A stretch of 57,367 nt of DNA from Polyangiaceae bacterium. Its GTDB lineage: Bacteria; Myxococcota_A; Polyangia; Polyangiales; Polyangiaceae. The notes beneath the pieces were generated by a model. It did not search any database, was not told the origin of the DNA, and was given only the letters and a program-made list of their open reading frames with translations. The stretch spans positions 1 through 57,367 of the forward strand of contig JALHPN010000030.1 of the NCBI GenBank assembly GCA_022842465.1, written 5' to 3'. The translations under genes were made by a program, and so were the position numbers. How positions within the stretch are numbered: position 1 is the stretch's first letter; every line of letters starts with the position of its first letter. Shown here piece by piece: positions 43,757 to 52,471 of this stretch.

Positions 43757-44272
43757 ATGTACCCGCTACGTCGCTTCCTGACGATGACGGCCGGAAGCCT
43801 CCTCGCCGAGAAGGTCGACCTCCTCGACACGGTGACGCTCGACATGCCAGTGAGGCGCATCGACGTCGAGTCCTCGCGGATGAACAACGGGCGCTACCTG
43901 ACGTTGATGGATCTCGGCCGCTTCGCGCTGATCGTCCGCGCAGGCTACGCGCCGGCGATGGTGAAGCGTCGCTGGTTCCCGCTCATCACCGGCGTCATGA
44001 TCCGCTTCCGACGGTCGCTCCGCGTCGGCACGAGGTTCTCGCTCGCGACGCGCCTCGTCGCGTGGGACGCGCGCTCGTTCTTCCTCGAGCAGCGGTTCGA
44101 GCAGGGCGGCGACGTGCGCGCGCACGCGTACGTGAAATCGCTCTTCATGGGCGCGAAGGGCCCGCTCTCGACCGCCGAAGTGCTCGCGGTCGCGAGCGAC
44201 ACGAGGCCGTCACCGCCGATGCCGGAGGCGATCACGTCGTGGATGAAGGCGGACGCGGAGGCGTTCTCCTGA
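43757..44272 (+). CDS. THEM6/YbgC-like hotdog thioesterase
   Basis: A 171-residue protein with a hotdog-type core: MTAGSLLAEKVDLLDTVTLDMPVRRIDVESSRMNNGRYLTLMDLGRF (read in pieces), then RRSLRVGTRFSLATRLVAWDARSFFLEQRFEQGGDVRAHAYVKSLF. The MNNGRYLTLMDLGR segment is the counterpart of the [HD]xNxxxYLxxxexaR active-site helix of 4HBT_2/THEM6 thioesterases. They cleave acyl-CoA or similar thioesters. Fifteen bp after the previous gene; six bp before the convergent acyl-CoA dehydrogenase stop, which suggests a lipid or fatty acid context. Confidence 0.83.
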   Translation: MYPLRRFLTMTAGSLLAEKVDLLDTVTLDMPVRRIDVESSRMNNGRYLTLMDLGRFALIVRAGYAPAMVKRRWFPLITGVMIRFRRSLRVGTRFSLATRLVAWDARSFFLEQRFEQGGDVRAHAYVKSLFMGAKGPLSTAEVLAVASDTRPSPPMPEAITSWMKADAEAFS

Positions 44273-44278
44273 GGTCCC

Positions 44279-45511
44279 TCAGAACGACTTCAGGTCCGAG
44301 AGGAGCCGCTTCGAGATGACGATGCGCTGGATCTGCCCGGTGCCCTCGAAGATGTCGTAGACCTTGATGTCGCGGAACCACTTCTCGAGGAGCTGGTGCT
44401 CCGTCGCGATGGACCCCTCCGCGCCGCAGATCTCGATCGCCTCGATGCACGCGCGGATCGCGGCCTGACCGCCGGCGGCCTTCGACATGCTGGCCTCCTT
44501 GGCGTTCGGGACGCCGGCGTCGGCCATCCAGGCCGCGCGCCACGTGAGCATCCGCGCCGACTCGAGCGCGCGGCCCACCTTCGCGAGCCGCTCGGCGAGC
44601 GCGGCGTAGCGCGGAATCGGGCGCGAGAGGACGTAGTTCGCCTTCACGAAGTCGCAGGCGTAGTCGTACGCCGCCTTCCCGATCCCGAGCGCCATCGCGG
44701 CGACGAGCGGGCGCGTGTTGTCGAAGGTCTTCATGGCGGTCATGAAGCCCTCCTTCGTCACGTAGCCGTCCTCGCCGCCGAGGAGGTTCTCCTCCGGGAC
44801 GCGGCAGTCCTCGAGCACGAGCTCGGCGGTCTCGCTCGCGCGGAGGCCCATCTTGTCCTCCAGGCGTCCGACCGAGAAGCCGGGCGTGCCCTTCTCGACC
44901 ACGAACGCGCGATGCCCGGCGCGTCCGAGCGCAGGATCGATCGTGGCGAAGATCACCGTCCACGCCGCCTTCGCGCCGTTCGTGATGTAACACTTGCGTC
45001 CGGAGAGGACCCAGTGGCGGCCGTCCTTGCGGCACGACGTGCGGATCCCCGCGACGTCCGAGCCCGCGGCCGGCTCGGTGAGGCCGTACGCGCCCCAGCG
45101 GAGCGGACCGGTCGACATGTCCTTGAACGGCGCGAAGAAGCGCTGCTTCTGCTCCGGGGTGCCGGTCGCGCGGACGGGAGGTCCGCCGAGGCCCGGGCCG
45201 GGGAGGTTCAGGAGGAGCGAGCCGTCGCCCCACGCGAGCTCCTCGGCGGCGAGCGCGCTGAACAGGTTCCCGCCGCGCTTCTTGTCGGCCCCCTCCGGCG
45301 TCGCCCCCTCGGCGTCGTCGCCGAGCCCCGAGCGCATCGCGTTCGAGCCCATCGAGGTCGCCATCATCGCCATGTTCCGGAGAAAATCGTCCGGGATCCC
45401 GCCCTCGCGGTCCCACCCGAGCGCCTCGGGGCGGATCACGTTCTTCGCGAACGCGCGGATCATCTCGCGCGTCTCGAGCTGCTTCTTGGTGAAGGAGAAG
45501 TCGATGCTCAT
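44279..45511 (-). CDS. acyl-CoA dehydrogenase
   Basis: 410 residues of the FAD-dependent family that oxidises acyl-CoA to enoyl-CoA. Seen: FTKKQLETREMIRAFAKNVIRP (N-terminal helical domain), YGLTEPAAGSDVAGIRTSC (FAD/substrate loop), GRKCYITNGAKA, VVEKGTPGFSVGRLEDKMGLRASET, IEICGAEGSIATEHQ, and YDIFEGTGQIQRIVISK at the C-terminus, which carries the candidate catalytic Glu389. An insertion of about 40 residues (near 65-95, Gly/Asp-rich) is unusual. It follows a second acyl-CoA dehydrogenase gene 14 bp upstream; both could form one complex. Confidence 0.93.
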   Translation of the reverse strand: MSIDFSFTKKQLETREMIRAFAKNVIRPEALGWDREGGIPDDFLRNMAMMATSMGSNAMRSGLGDDAEGATPEGADKKRGGNLFSALAAEELAWGDGSLLLNLPGPGLGGPPVRATGTPEQKQRFFAPFKDMSTGPLRWGAYGLTEPAAGSDVAGIRTSCRKDGRHWVLSGRKCYITNGAKAAWTVIFATIDPALGRAGHRAFVVEKGTPGFSVGRLEDKMGLRASETAELVLEDCRVPEENLLGGEDGYVTKEGFMTAMKTFDNTRPLVAAMALGIGKAAYDYACDFVKANYVLSRPIPRYAALAERLAKVGRALESARMLTWRAAWMADAGVPNAKEASMSKAAGGQAAIRACIEAIEICGAEGSIATEHQLLEKWFRDIKVYDIFEGTGQIQRIVISKRLLSDLKSF

Positions 45512-45525
45512 GATTGCGGATCCGA

Positions 45526-46803
45526 TCAGACGAAGGCGTTCTGCGACTCGGGCGTGGGGAGCACGAGCGCCGGGTCGAGCGGGAGGCCGATGCGGATCGC
45601 GGTCGCGAGCTGGTCGGCGTGCTCGGCGGTCATCGTGCAGAGCGCGAGCTGCTTGGCGTCGCGCATCAGCTTCTCGACGATGTAGTCGCGCATGAAGCCG
45701 GCGCCGCCGTGGAGCTGCACGCCGTCGTCGCCGCAGCGCATCGCCGCTTCGTGGGCGAACGCGACGGCCTGCGCGGTCTGGAGGAGGCAGTCCTTCTCCC
45801 GCGGAGGAGGGGCCGTCTTGCTCGGATCGCCGGCGGCGGGGAGGCCCCAGCGAACGCGGTCGAACGCGTCCCACGAGGACGCGGCGCGCCAGACGAGGAC
45901 GCGCGCGCCGTCGACATCCATCGCGCGATCCGCGACCGTGAAGGCGACGGCTTGGAAGTGGCCGATCGGCTTCCCGAACGCCTTCCGACCGTCGACGTAC
46001 TCGCGCGTCGCGTCGAAGGCGGCCCGCGAGAGACCGACCGCACGCGCTGCCACGAGGAGCGCGTGACGGGCGAAGAAGCGGACCGTGGCCGCGACGAAGG
46101 TGTCCTCGTCCATCGCCGCGCCGAGACGGGCGCTCGCGGGAACGACGACGTCGTCGAGGGTGATGGCGCCGAAGCTGGCAGCGTCGAGGCCGAGCGTCTT
46201 CGCGCGGGGGAGGACGCCGAGGCCCTTCGCGGAGCGCGTGACGAGGAAGGCACCGAGGCCGCGGAAGCCCTTCGCCGCGTCGACCTGCGCGAAGACGAGG
46301 AAGGCCTCGGCGCGGTCGGCGTTGACGACGAAGCTCTTCCCGCCCGAGAGGCGATAGTCGCCGCCGTCCTTCGTCGCCGTCGTCGTGAAGCCCTCGCGTA
46401 CGGCGGGCTTCGCCTCACCCCAGGCGACGGACGCGAAGCGTTCGTGGCCGCCCTCTCCGGTGAAGGGCGCGAGGATCGCGGCGGCCTCGTCGGCGGTCGC
46501 GAGCTCCGTCACGGCGAGGCCGAACGCGCCGGGGCCCCCGAGGGCGAACGCGGCGGCGGGATCGCCCCACGCGATCTCCTCCTCGAGGAGGACGGCGTCG
46601 AGGAGGCCGAGGCCGGCGCCGGACGCGCGCTCGGGAAGGGCGATGGCCGCGAGGCCGAGATCGTGCGCGGTGCGCCGCACGCTCTCGGGCAGTGCGCGCT
46701 GGCGCTCGGTCTCGCGGATCCGCGGACGGAGCACGGTGCGCGCGAACTGCGCCACCGACTCGATCATGAGCTTCTGATCGTCGCTCGGCTCGAAGGTGAT
46801 CAA
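45526..46803 (-). CDS. second acyl-CoA dehydrogenase, catalytic Glu apparently absent
   Basis: 425 residues. TTG 46803 is chosen because GGAAGGA lies eight bases upstream and it gives [13 protein letters not shown] at the family's usual N-terminus; an ATG at 46836 is the alternative. Seen: [10 protein letters not shown] (in the place of the ...TEP loop), [79 protein letters not shown]. In the place of the canonical YEGTNEIQR the sequence continues [13 protein letters not shown], so the usual catalytic glutamate is missing. The pair with the next gene may be a heteromeric enzyme in which this subunit helps bind FAD or CoA. Confidence 0.9.
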   Translation of the reverse strand: MITFEPSDDQKLMIESVAQFARTVLRPRIRETERQRALPESVRRTAHDLGLAAIALPERASGAGLGLLDAVLLEEEIAWGDPAAAFALGGPGAFGLAVTELATADEAAAILAPFTGEGGHERFASVAWGEAKPAVREGFTTTATKDGGDYRLSGGKSFVVNADRAEAFLVFAQVDAAKGFRGLGAFLVTRSAKGLGVLPRAKTLGLDAASFGAITLDDVVVPASARLGAAMDEDTFVAATVRFFARHALLVAARAVGLSRAAFDATREYVDGRKAFGKPIGHFQAVAFTVADRAMDVDGARVLVWRAASSWDAFDRVRWGLPAAGDPSKTAPPPREKDCLLQTAQAVAFAHEAAMRCGDDGVQLHGGAGFMRDYIVEKLMRDAKQLALCTMTAEHADQLATAIRIGLPLDPALVLPTPESQNAFV

Positions 46804-46871
46804 GGGTCGCGTCCTTCCGTTAGGACGGCGGGCCATAGCCGACGGAGCCCGATGCGGAAAGGTGATCCATG

Positions 46872-47295
46872 TCAGCGACCTTCATCGCGTAGTCGACTCC
46901 GCGCCTCGACGAGCGCGAAGCCGAGGAGGTTCCGTCCGCGCCACCGCCGCGGGTCCCGCGCCTCCGGGTTCGACGCCCCCATCCCGATGCCCCAGATCCG
47001 GTCGCGCGGGGACGCCGAACCCGCGCACCCTGCGTCGGAACGCCTTCGCCTCGGCCGGCGCGGCGCACGCCAGGATCGCCTCGTCCCCGAAGAGCCTCGC
47101 CTTCGCGGCCATCCTCCAGTGCTCGGCCGTCGCATACGTCACGCCCGCCGCCACGAAGGCCCGAGGAAACCACTGGCTGAGGCAGGATGCGTCGACGGCC
47201 TTCCCCTTCGGCGTGTGGCCCCAGAAGAAGAAGAAGAAGAAGTCGATCGAATCACCCTCGTCGAGGGCGCGGACGAGGCTCGGTCGGGTCCACAT
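46872..47295 (-). pseudogene. NADAR-family gene with internal deletion and frame change
   Basis: From ATG 47295 one frame gives [19 protein letters not shown], then [47 protein letters not shown] and [14 protein letters not shown]. These are the first two thirds of a NADAR (YbiA-like, N-glycosidase) domain. In another frame, the end of the family appears directly afterwards: [17 protein letters not shown] and [18 protein letters not shown], with a stop at 46872. The middle part (the VVRGNLAKFSQ...LVEA region, about 35-40 residues) is missing and the frame changes at the junction near 47015. So the gene is broken. A run of six TTC codons encodes Phe6. NADAR proteins reverse ADP-ribosylation of DNA guanine or act in riboflavin metabolism. 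Confidence 0.82.
47224..47241 (-). repeat. (TTC)6 trinucleotide repeat in the NADAR pseudogene
   Basis: On the plus strand this is gaa repeated six times. It encodes six Phe in a row at the position where intact NADAR proteins have FFWGH. It may be the product of slippage. Confidence 0.7.
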
Positions 47296-47470
47296 AGAAG
47301 TACCATGTACCTTTTGTGCCCCGGCGCCAGGGCTCGTCCTTCTCGGGGCGGCGGCCTGCACGATTCGAGAGACCGATGGAACGGACCGCTTTACCCCGCG
47401 GCTGGTTCCGCTAGTAGACAGAGTCCGCCGCGTACGACGCCGGGGAGAGCGGTTCGAGGCCGCTTCACCC

Positions 47471-47499
47471 TTGACGAAGCCCACGACGGCAAGTAGGTT
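47471..47499 (+). promoter_or_regulatory. sigma-70-type promoter for rplM-rpsI
   Basis: TTGACG at 47471-47476, a 17-bp spacer, then TAGGTT at 47494-47499, about 68 bp before the rplM start. The -35 box is close to perfect and the -10 box is weak. No other promoter of similar quality lies between the pseudogene and rplM. Confidence 0.5.
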
Positions 47500-47566
47500 C
47501 CCGCCCCCTTGCCCCCCACCACTGGGGTGCATGTTCGCGAAGTTCGCGTTTTCCCGAGGAAGCGAC

Positions 47567-48055
47567 ATGGCAACGCCCGAGGCCGCCGAGAAGGCCGTCA
47601 CCAAGAAGTCGAACCCCAACCGTGGCTACATGCCCACGACGGAAGGCGCGGCCCAGAGCCGTGCGTGGTGGGTCGTCGACGCGACGGGCAAGTCCCTCGG
47701 CCGCCTCGCCAGCGAGGTCGCCCACGTCCTCCGCGGCAAGCACAAGCCGACGTTCGCGCCCCACGTGGACTGCGGGGACTTCGTCGTCGTCGTGAACGCG
47801 GACAAGGTCCAGCTCACGGGCAACAAGCTCGACGGCAAGTTCTTCTACTCCCACTCGGGGATCCCGGGCGGGTTCAAGAAGGAGAGCTACCGCCACCTCA
47901 TGGCGCGGAAGCCCGAGTTCCCCATCGAGAAGGCCGTTCGCGGCATGCTCCCGAAGAACGTCCTCGGCCGCGAGATGATCACGAAGCTCAAGGTCTACGC
48001 GACGCCGGATCACCCGCACGCCGCACAGAAGCCCCAGGTCCTCGCGATCAAGTAA
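47567..48055 (+). CDS. rplM: 50S ribosomal protein L13
   Basis: 162 residues from ATG 47567, which sits six bases after a GAGGAA ribosome binding site. The L13 core is clear: [38 protein letters not shown] (in pieces), [54 protein letters not shown]. It is a primary binder of 23S rRNA. An N-terminal extension of about 23 residues ([20 protein letters not shown]) precedes the usual start. An in-frame ATG at 47531 is less likely. The gene is followed 46 bp later by rpsI, the usual pairing. Confidence 0.97.
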   Translation: MATPEAAEKAVTKKSNPNRGYMPTTEGAAQSRAWWVVDATGKSLGRLASEVAHVLRGKHKPTFAPHVDCGDFVVVVNADKVQLTGNKLDGKFFYSHSGIPGGFKKESYRHLMARKPEFPIEKAVRGMLPKNVLGREMITKLKVYATPDHPHAAQKPQVLAIK

Positions 48056-48101
48056 GCGCCAGGCGCCGATAGAACTCACAAGAACTCGAGAGCTGACAGA
48101 G

Positions 48102-48500
48102 ATGAGCACCGCGACCAATCGCACGTACGCCACCGGCAAGCGCAAGACGGCCATCGCCCGCGTCTGGCTGTCCCCCGGTTCGGGTCAGATCACCGTCAAC
48201 GAGCGCCCCGCCGACCAGTACTTCGAGCGCGAGACGTCGCTCATGGTCATGAAGCAGGCGCTCGAGCTCATCGAGGCCCTCGACCAGTTCGACGTCTGGG
48301 CGACGGTGAAGGGCGGCGGCCACTCGGCCCAGGCGGATGCGATGCGCCACGGCATCTCCCGCGCGCTCATCACGCTCGATCCGGAGAAGCGCGGTGTCCT
48401 CAAGCGCGCCGGCTTCCTCACGCGCGATGCGCGCAAGAAGGAGCGCAAGAAGTACGGCCAGCCGGGCGCCCGCAAGCGCTTCCAGTACAGCAAGCGCTGA
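48102..48500 (+). CDS. rpsI: 30S ribosomal protein S9
   Basis: 132 residues. The S9 signature is complete: [33 protein letters not shown], followed by [22 protein letters not shown] and a basic C-terminus ending RKRFQYSKR, which reaches the P-site tRNA. It sits 46 bp after rplM. The start ATG has a poor ribosome binding site (cagagATG), so translation may be helped by the leading gene. Confidence 0.97.
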   Translation: MSTATNRTYATGKRKTAIARVWLSPGSGQITVNERPADQYFERETSLMVMKQALELIEALDQFDVWATVKGGGHSAQADAMRHGISRALITLDPEKRGVLKRAGFLTRDARKKERKKYGQPGARKRFQYSKR

Positions 48501-48593
48501 TCGCGGCGCCTGCCTCGACCGGCAGGTGGCCTCACGGTCGTCACTCGGAGCCGGGCCCTCGTGAGAGGTGCTCGGCTTCGGCCATTTCCGGCG

Positions 48594-49283
48594 TCAGGAG
48601 CCGGTGCAGTCGACGAGCTCGTTTCGTGCGATCCGGCACGAGCCCGGGATGCCGACGGAGCCGGGAGCCCCGGTCCACGTCGCGCCGAGGACGTCCCGGA
48701 CGACGCTCGCCGCGGCGCCCTCGTCGTCGACGGTGGTGCCGGCCACGTGCCGGACGCGCCCTTCGTCGTCGAGGAGCATCACCGCGACGGAGACGACGTC
48801 CTCGTGGCACCAGCGCTCCGTGTCCCTCGTCCTCCTCCAGGAAGGCTGACAGACGAGACGGGTCGACACCTCGGTGACGAGGGCGCGCGTCCCCCCGCTC
48901 CGTCGTAGCTCGGCGACGATCGCGGGCGAGCCCGCGGCTTCGGCGATCCGCGCGCGCGGGTCGGCGACCTCGGACGCGTCGCCGCAACCCGGGTCCGACG
49001 TGTTCGCCGTCGTCGCGTCGCCTTCGCCCTGCGCGAGGGCGCGCCGTAGCGCCGAGGATGTCGCGCGCGTGCGGCCGAGACCCGTCTCCCCCGCGCGGAG
49101 CCGGTGGACGTGGTCGACCTGGACCTCCACGCAGACGCGCGGCGCGAGAACGAGGAGCTTGCCCCCCTCGATCTCGCGCGCGGGGACGCCCGATGCGGCG
49201 TTCACCTGGCGCCTCTCGTGCCCGCAGGCGACGAGAGACGCGGCGCACACGGCGAGCAAGGCCCAACCACCCCGAGGTCCCAT
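48594..49283 (-). CDS. hypothetical lipoprotein
   Basis: From ATG 49283 the product is 229 residues, with signal peptide MGPRGGWALLAVCAASLVAC and lipobox LVAC. The mature part contains EIEGGKLLVLAPRVCVEVQVDHVHRL, AIVAELRRSGGTRALVTEVSTRLVCQP, and RWCHEDVVSVAVMLLDDEGRVRHVAG, with paired cysteines. The V.V.LLDDEGRVRH strand pattern suggests a small alpha/beta domain resembling the N-terminal part of TolB-like or GNA1162-type lipoproteins. No family is assigned. The ATG at 49319 would put a charged stretch ahead of the signal peptide and is less likely. Confidence 0.68.
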   Translation of the reverse strand: MGPRGGWALLAVCAASLVACGHERRQVNAASGVPAREIEGGKLLVLAPRVCVEVQVDHVHRLRAGETGLGRTRATSSALRRALAQGEGDATTANTSDPGCGDASEVADPRARIAEAAGSPAIVAELRRSGGTRALVTEVSTRLVCQPSWRRTRDTERWCHEDVVSVAVMLLDDEGRVRHVAGTTVDDEGAAASVVRDVLGATWTGAPGSVGIPGSCRIARNELVDCTGS

Positions 49284-49334
49284 ACCCCTCCATGGTAGTG
49301 CCACCCTAGGGGCGGGCAAGCCAGCGTCAGCGGA

Positions 49335-50423
49335 TCAGGGGAACTTCCAGGTGTTGGACGTGTTGATGAACTGGTTGTACTCGCGCACGACCTCGGTGCG
49401 GCTCCCGTCGCGACAGGCGGGCAGCTTCTTGATCGCCACCTTCGTCCCGACCTTCGCCTTCGCCGGCGCGTCGCGGAGGCAGCGGAGGTACTCCTTCGAC
49501 TTCTTCCGGAAGTCCTCGGCTTCGCGCGTGAACATGTCGTAGCCCGTGGAGGCCGTCACGTTCTTCGACTTCGAGAGGTCCGCCTTGTGTGCGGCGCCGT
49601 ACGTCGTCAGGTCCGTAAGCGCGGTGTCGTAGTCCTTGAAGGCGGAGTCGTAGAGCGGGAAATCGATCGTGAGGTCCTCGTCGACCGAGCCGGCCTCGAC
49701 GAGCTCCCGCGCCATCATGATCGTGTTGCGACGGTGGTAGAGGAACTTCTTCCCGTCCTCCTTCTCGATCTCCGCCAGCCGACGGCGGGCGAGCGGCTTC
49801 GTGATGCCGGCGAGCTCCTCGTGCAGGTCGTGATCGACCTTCTGGAAGCGCTTCCAGCCTGCGCGGAGCTTCGGATCGAGCTCCTTGCCCTTGGCGAAGG
49901 CGTCGTCCTTGTAGTCCTTCGCGTCGTAGTACTTCTCGGCCTGCGTCACGAGGCCGGCGATCTCCGCGGCCGCTGCGGCATACTCGTCCCCGAGCTCTTC
50001 CAGCTTCGGGTTCTTCGGCGGCATCGCCTTGGCCTTGGCGACGCCCTTCGAGCAGTCGGTCGCCTCCTTCTGATCGACCTTGTAGAGGCCGTACACGTAG
50101 CGCTCCTTGCCGGTGAGGCCCTTCACGGGGTCGACCCACTGGAAGTAGCGACCGCGCGAGTCGTAGATGTCGGACGTGAGCGAGTTCTGACAGACGATGT
50201 ACGGCTGGATCTTGTCCTCGAGCTGGTCGTCCGGATCCTCCGCGTCGTTCGCGGCGGTCGCGCCCACGCCCGTGCCCGTCGTTGTGCTCGTCCCCGCGTC
50301 GCTGGCGCCTGCGAGGCCCCTCTTCAGGAGCTTCTTGCAGCCCGACGTCGAGGCGAGCACGCCCGCGAGGAAGAGCGCCCACCCGAACCGCTGCGCAAGG
50401 GTCCGGCTCTGCACGTTCCGCAT
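49335..50423 (-). CDS. DUF3829 (YiiG-like) lipoprotein
   Basis: 362 residues from ATG 50423, with GGGAGGA five bases upstream. The signal peptide (FGWALFLAGVLASTSGC) ends in lipobox TSGC with Lys at +2. The body is helical and charged (LEDKIQPYIVCQNSLTSDIYDSRGRYF, KYYDAKDYKDDAFAKGKELDPKL, KVDHDLHEELAGI, FLYHRRNTIMMARELVEAG, VREYNQFINTSN) and matches the DUF3829/YiiG family of unknown function. Several cysteine-containing loops. Divergent from the SurA-like gene by about 140 bp. Confidence 0.85.
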   Translation of the reverse strand: MRNVQSRTLAQRFGWALFLAGVLASTSGCKKLLKRGLAGASDAGTSTTTGTGVGATAANDAEDPDDQLEDKIQPYIVCQNSLTSDIYDSRGRYFQWVDPVKGLTGKERYVYGLYKVDQKEATDCSKGVAKAKAMPPKNPKLEELGDEYAAAAAEIAGLVTQAEKYYDAKDYKDDAFAKGKELDPKLRAGWKRFQKVDHDLHEELAGITKPLARRRLAEIEKEDGKKFLYHRRNTIMMARELVEAGSVDEDLTIDFPLYDSAFKDYDTALTDLTTYGAAHKADLSKSKNVTASTGYDMFTREAEDFRKKSKEYLRCLRDAPAKAKVGTKVAIKKLPACRDGSRTEVVREYNQFINTSNTWKFP

Positions 50424-50564
50424 CCGTATCCTCCCGATCCCGTCGCCTTTTGGGAGCCCGTCCCTGCCGTCTCGCACCGCGCGATCGAGCACCTCGGACG
50501 TCTCGATCGCCGAGGATAAACGCGAGCGCGCTCCGGGAGATGGGAAAATGCTAAGACGGGCCCC

Positions 50565-51632
50565 GTGACCCCGGCCTCGATGCCTCGCCCACCCCAGGAG
50601 GCCGCCTCCGCCCACAGGGCAAGCGGACGTTTCGGCACACGCCGCGGCTGGCTCGCGGCGGCGCTGGTCGGCGCGGCGGCCCTCGTCGGTCCCGGCGAGC
50701 GGGTCGCGGGCGCGGCCATCGTCGAGCGCGTGGTCGCCGTCGTCGGCGAGCGGCCGATCCTCCTCTCCGAGCTCCGACATCGCTCGCGCCCCCACCTCGC
50801 CCAGATCGCCACGCAGGCGACGAGCGCGGCCCAGGCCGCCGCGATGGAGAACGAGGCGTTCCGCGAGCTCCTCAACCGCATGATCGACGAGCGGCTCGAG
50901 GAGCAGGCCGCCGACAAGGCGCGCCTCACCATCACGCCGGAGGAGATCGACGCGGGCATCCGCGAGGTCGCCGCGCGCGCGAACCTCGCGCCGAAGGATC
51001 TCCTCGCCGAGGCGCGGAGGAGCGGCCTCACCGAGCAGGACTACCGCGACGAGATCCGTCGCCAGGTCCTCGAGGGGAAGCTCCTGAACCTCCGCGTCCG
51101 AAACCGCGTTCGCGTGACGGAGGAGGACGGGCGAGCCGCCTACGCCGCCTACGTCCGCACGGCCGGGCAGCAGCAGCTCGTCGACATCCGACTCCTCGTC
51201 CTCGACATCCTGCCGGGCTCGACGCAGCAGCAGATCCAGACGCGCGTGACCCTCGCCGAGTCGATCGTACAGCAGGCGCGGTCGGGCACCGACTTCTGCA
51301 CGCTCGTCACGAACTACAGCACCCAGCAGCAGCTGAAGAAGACGTGCGGCTCCAACGGTCCGCTCCCGCTGACGCGTCTCCCCCCGGAGCTCCAGAGCTT
51401 CGCGCGCGCGGCGAAGCCGGGCGACGTGTCGGACCCAATCCCGTTCCGTGATCCGACCGGCGCCGAGGCCGTCCTCGTCCTCCAGCTCGGGTCGAACGCG
51501 GCCGAGGCCCCGCCGTACGCGCAAGTGAAGGAGCAGATGATGGAGCGCGCGTTCGTCGACGCGCTCGACAAGCAGAAGCGCGAGTGGCTCCGGGAGCTGC
51601 GGCGCGGCGTGTACATCGAAGTGCGCCTGTAG
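50565..51632 (+). CDS. SurA-like periplasmic peptidyl-prolyl isomerase
   Basis: 355 residues. After a signal peptide (GWLAAALVGAAALVGP, cleavage near GAA) comes the SurA N-domain: IVERVVAVVGERPILLSELRHRSRP, LLNRMIDERLEEQAADKARLTITPEEIDAGI, RSGLTEQDYRDEIRRQVLEGKLL. Then a parvulin/PpiC-type domain (VDIRLLVLDILPGST...GDVSDPIPFRDPTGAEAVLVLQLGS). SurA escorts unfolded outer membrane proteins through the periplasm to the Bam complex, so it would work with the Omp85 protein of this window. GTG 50565 or ATG 50580 can be the start. Confidence 0.87.
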   Translation: MTPASMPRPPQEAASAHRASGRFGTRRGWLAAALVGAAALVGPGERVAGAAIVERVVAVVGERPILLSELRHRSRPHLAQIATQATSAAQAAAMENEAFRELLNRMIDERLEEQAADKARLTITPEEIDAGIREVAARANLAPKDLLAEARRSGLTEQDYRDEIRRQVLEGKLLNLRVRNRVRVTEEDGRAAYAAYVRTAGQQQLVDIRLLVLDILPGSTQQQIQTRVTLAESIVQQARSGTDFCTLVTNYSTQQQLKKTCGSNGPLPLTRLPPELQSFARAAKPGDVSDPIPFRDPTGAEAVLVLQLGSNAAEAPPYAQVKEQMMERAFVDALDKQKREWLRELRRGVYIEVRL

Positions 51633-51805
51633 GCGCCCGGACGCTCCTCGTCCGCGCGCACCCACCTGGCCGCCGTCGCGCGCTGGTCGCGACGTCGTTC
51701 GGGTTGCCAGGCGGATCGGTCGCCCGGGTGACCGGTGGGGCAGTCAACGCGGCGACATCACGCGGAGCGCGCGCGCGCACCCTTCTTGCTTCGTCCCCGC
51801 TCACG

Positions 51806-52300
51806 ATGAGCCAGGCCGACGGCATGCGCGCGCGCCTCCCCAGCTGGGTCCACGAAGACGGGTCGATGGTCCGCCTCAAGGCGGCGAGCGAGAAGGCCGC
51901 CGGCACCGAGGCCGCGAGGGCCGCCGTCGGCACGCGCGAGCGTCGCCGGACGTGCCGTATCCCCGTGGAGCTCACGGTCTTCGTCCACGCGGCGAACCAC
52001 TTCTTCCAGGCGGAGACCGCGGACGTCTCGCAGGGCGGCATGTTCGTCGTGACGGACCGCGTCGTCCTGCAGGGCACCCGCGTGGTCCTGGACTTCGCCC
52101 TCGGCGGCGGCGAAGAGCCGCTCGAGATCGAGGCCGTCGTGCGCTGGACGCGCACCGAAGACGACCACCGCCGCACGGGCGCGCCTCGCGGCCTCGCGCT
52201 GGTGTTCGACGAGCTCACCGCCGCCACGCAGGCCCGCATCGAGGCGTACTGCAAGGTGCGAGAGCCGCTCTACTTCGATCTGTTCGAAGGAGCGAGTTGA
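51806..52300 (+). CDS. PilZ-domain c-di-GMP-binding protein
   Basis: 164 residues from ATG 51806. The PilZ motifs are complete: RRTCR (RxxxR) followed by IPVELTVFVHAANHFFQAETADVSQGGMFVV, where DVSQGG is the DxSxxG motif, then VVLDFALGGGEEPLEIEAVVRW and GLALVFDEL. Such a stand-alone PilZ is a c-di-GMP receptor, in myxobacteria often linked to motility or envelope matters. The 50-residue N-terminal part is poorly conserved and charged. A strong terminator follows 82 bp downstream. The frame is open further upstream (51584) but without likeness to PilZ proteins. Confidence 0.87.
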   Translation: MSQADGMRARLPSWVHEDGSMVRLKAASEKAAGTEAARAAVGTRERRRTCRIPVELTVFVHAANHFFQAETADVSQGGMFVVTDRVVLQGTRVVLDFALGGGEEPLEIEAVVRWTRTEDDHRRTGAPRGLALVFDELTAATQARIEAYCKVREPLYFDLFEGAS

Positions 52301-52382
52301 CACGCCTCCGTCCGCTGCCGGATGCTTGAAGACTCGGGGCGCCTGCAAGCTGCGTCCGACGTTCACGGAGAGGGAAGAGGGG

Positions 52383-52424
52383 CGAAGCCCGCATGAGAGA
52401 CATCTCATGCGGGCTTCGTTTTTT
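52383..52424 (+). terminator. Rho-independent terminator, 16-bp perfect stem
   Basis: Arms 52383-52398 and 52403-52418 are exact reverse complements, with a GACA loop and TTTTTT at 52419-52424. This is by far the strongest hairpin terminator seen in the window. It lies between two convergent genes, downstream of the PilZ gene. In the minus direction there is no T-run, so it works on the plus strand. A 12-bp palindrome (52424-52435) follows directly. Confidence 0.9.
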
Positions 52425-52471
52425 CGGACGTCCGAGGAGCGCATCCGCGAAGCGTCATCCGCGGAGGATGA

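Noticed and set aside
46882..47619. 245-codon minus-strand frame as an intact NADAR protein
   Set aside because: Its N-terminal 100 codons run antisense into the rplM leader and its C-terminal part leaves the NADAR frame; the family's end is found in another frame.
48509..48526. Hairpin after rpsI (CCTGCC/GGCAGG)
   Set aside because: Stem is only six bp and no T-run follows; not enough for a terminator call.
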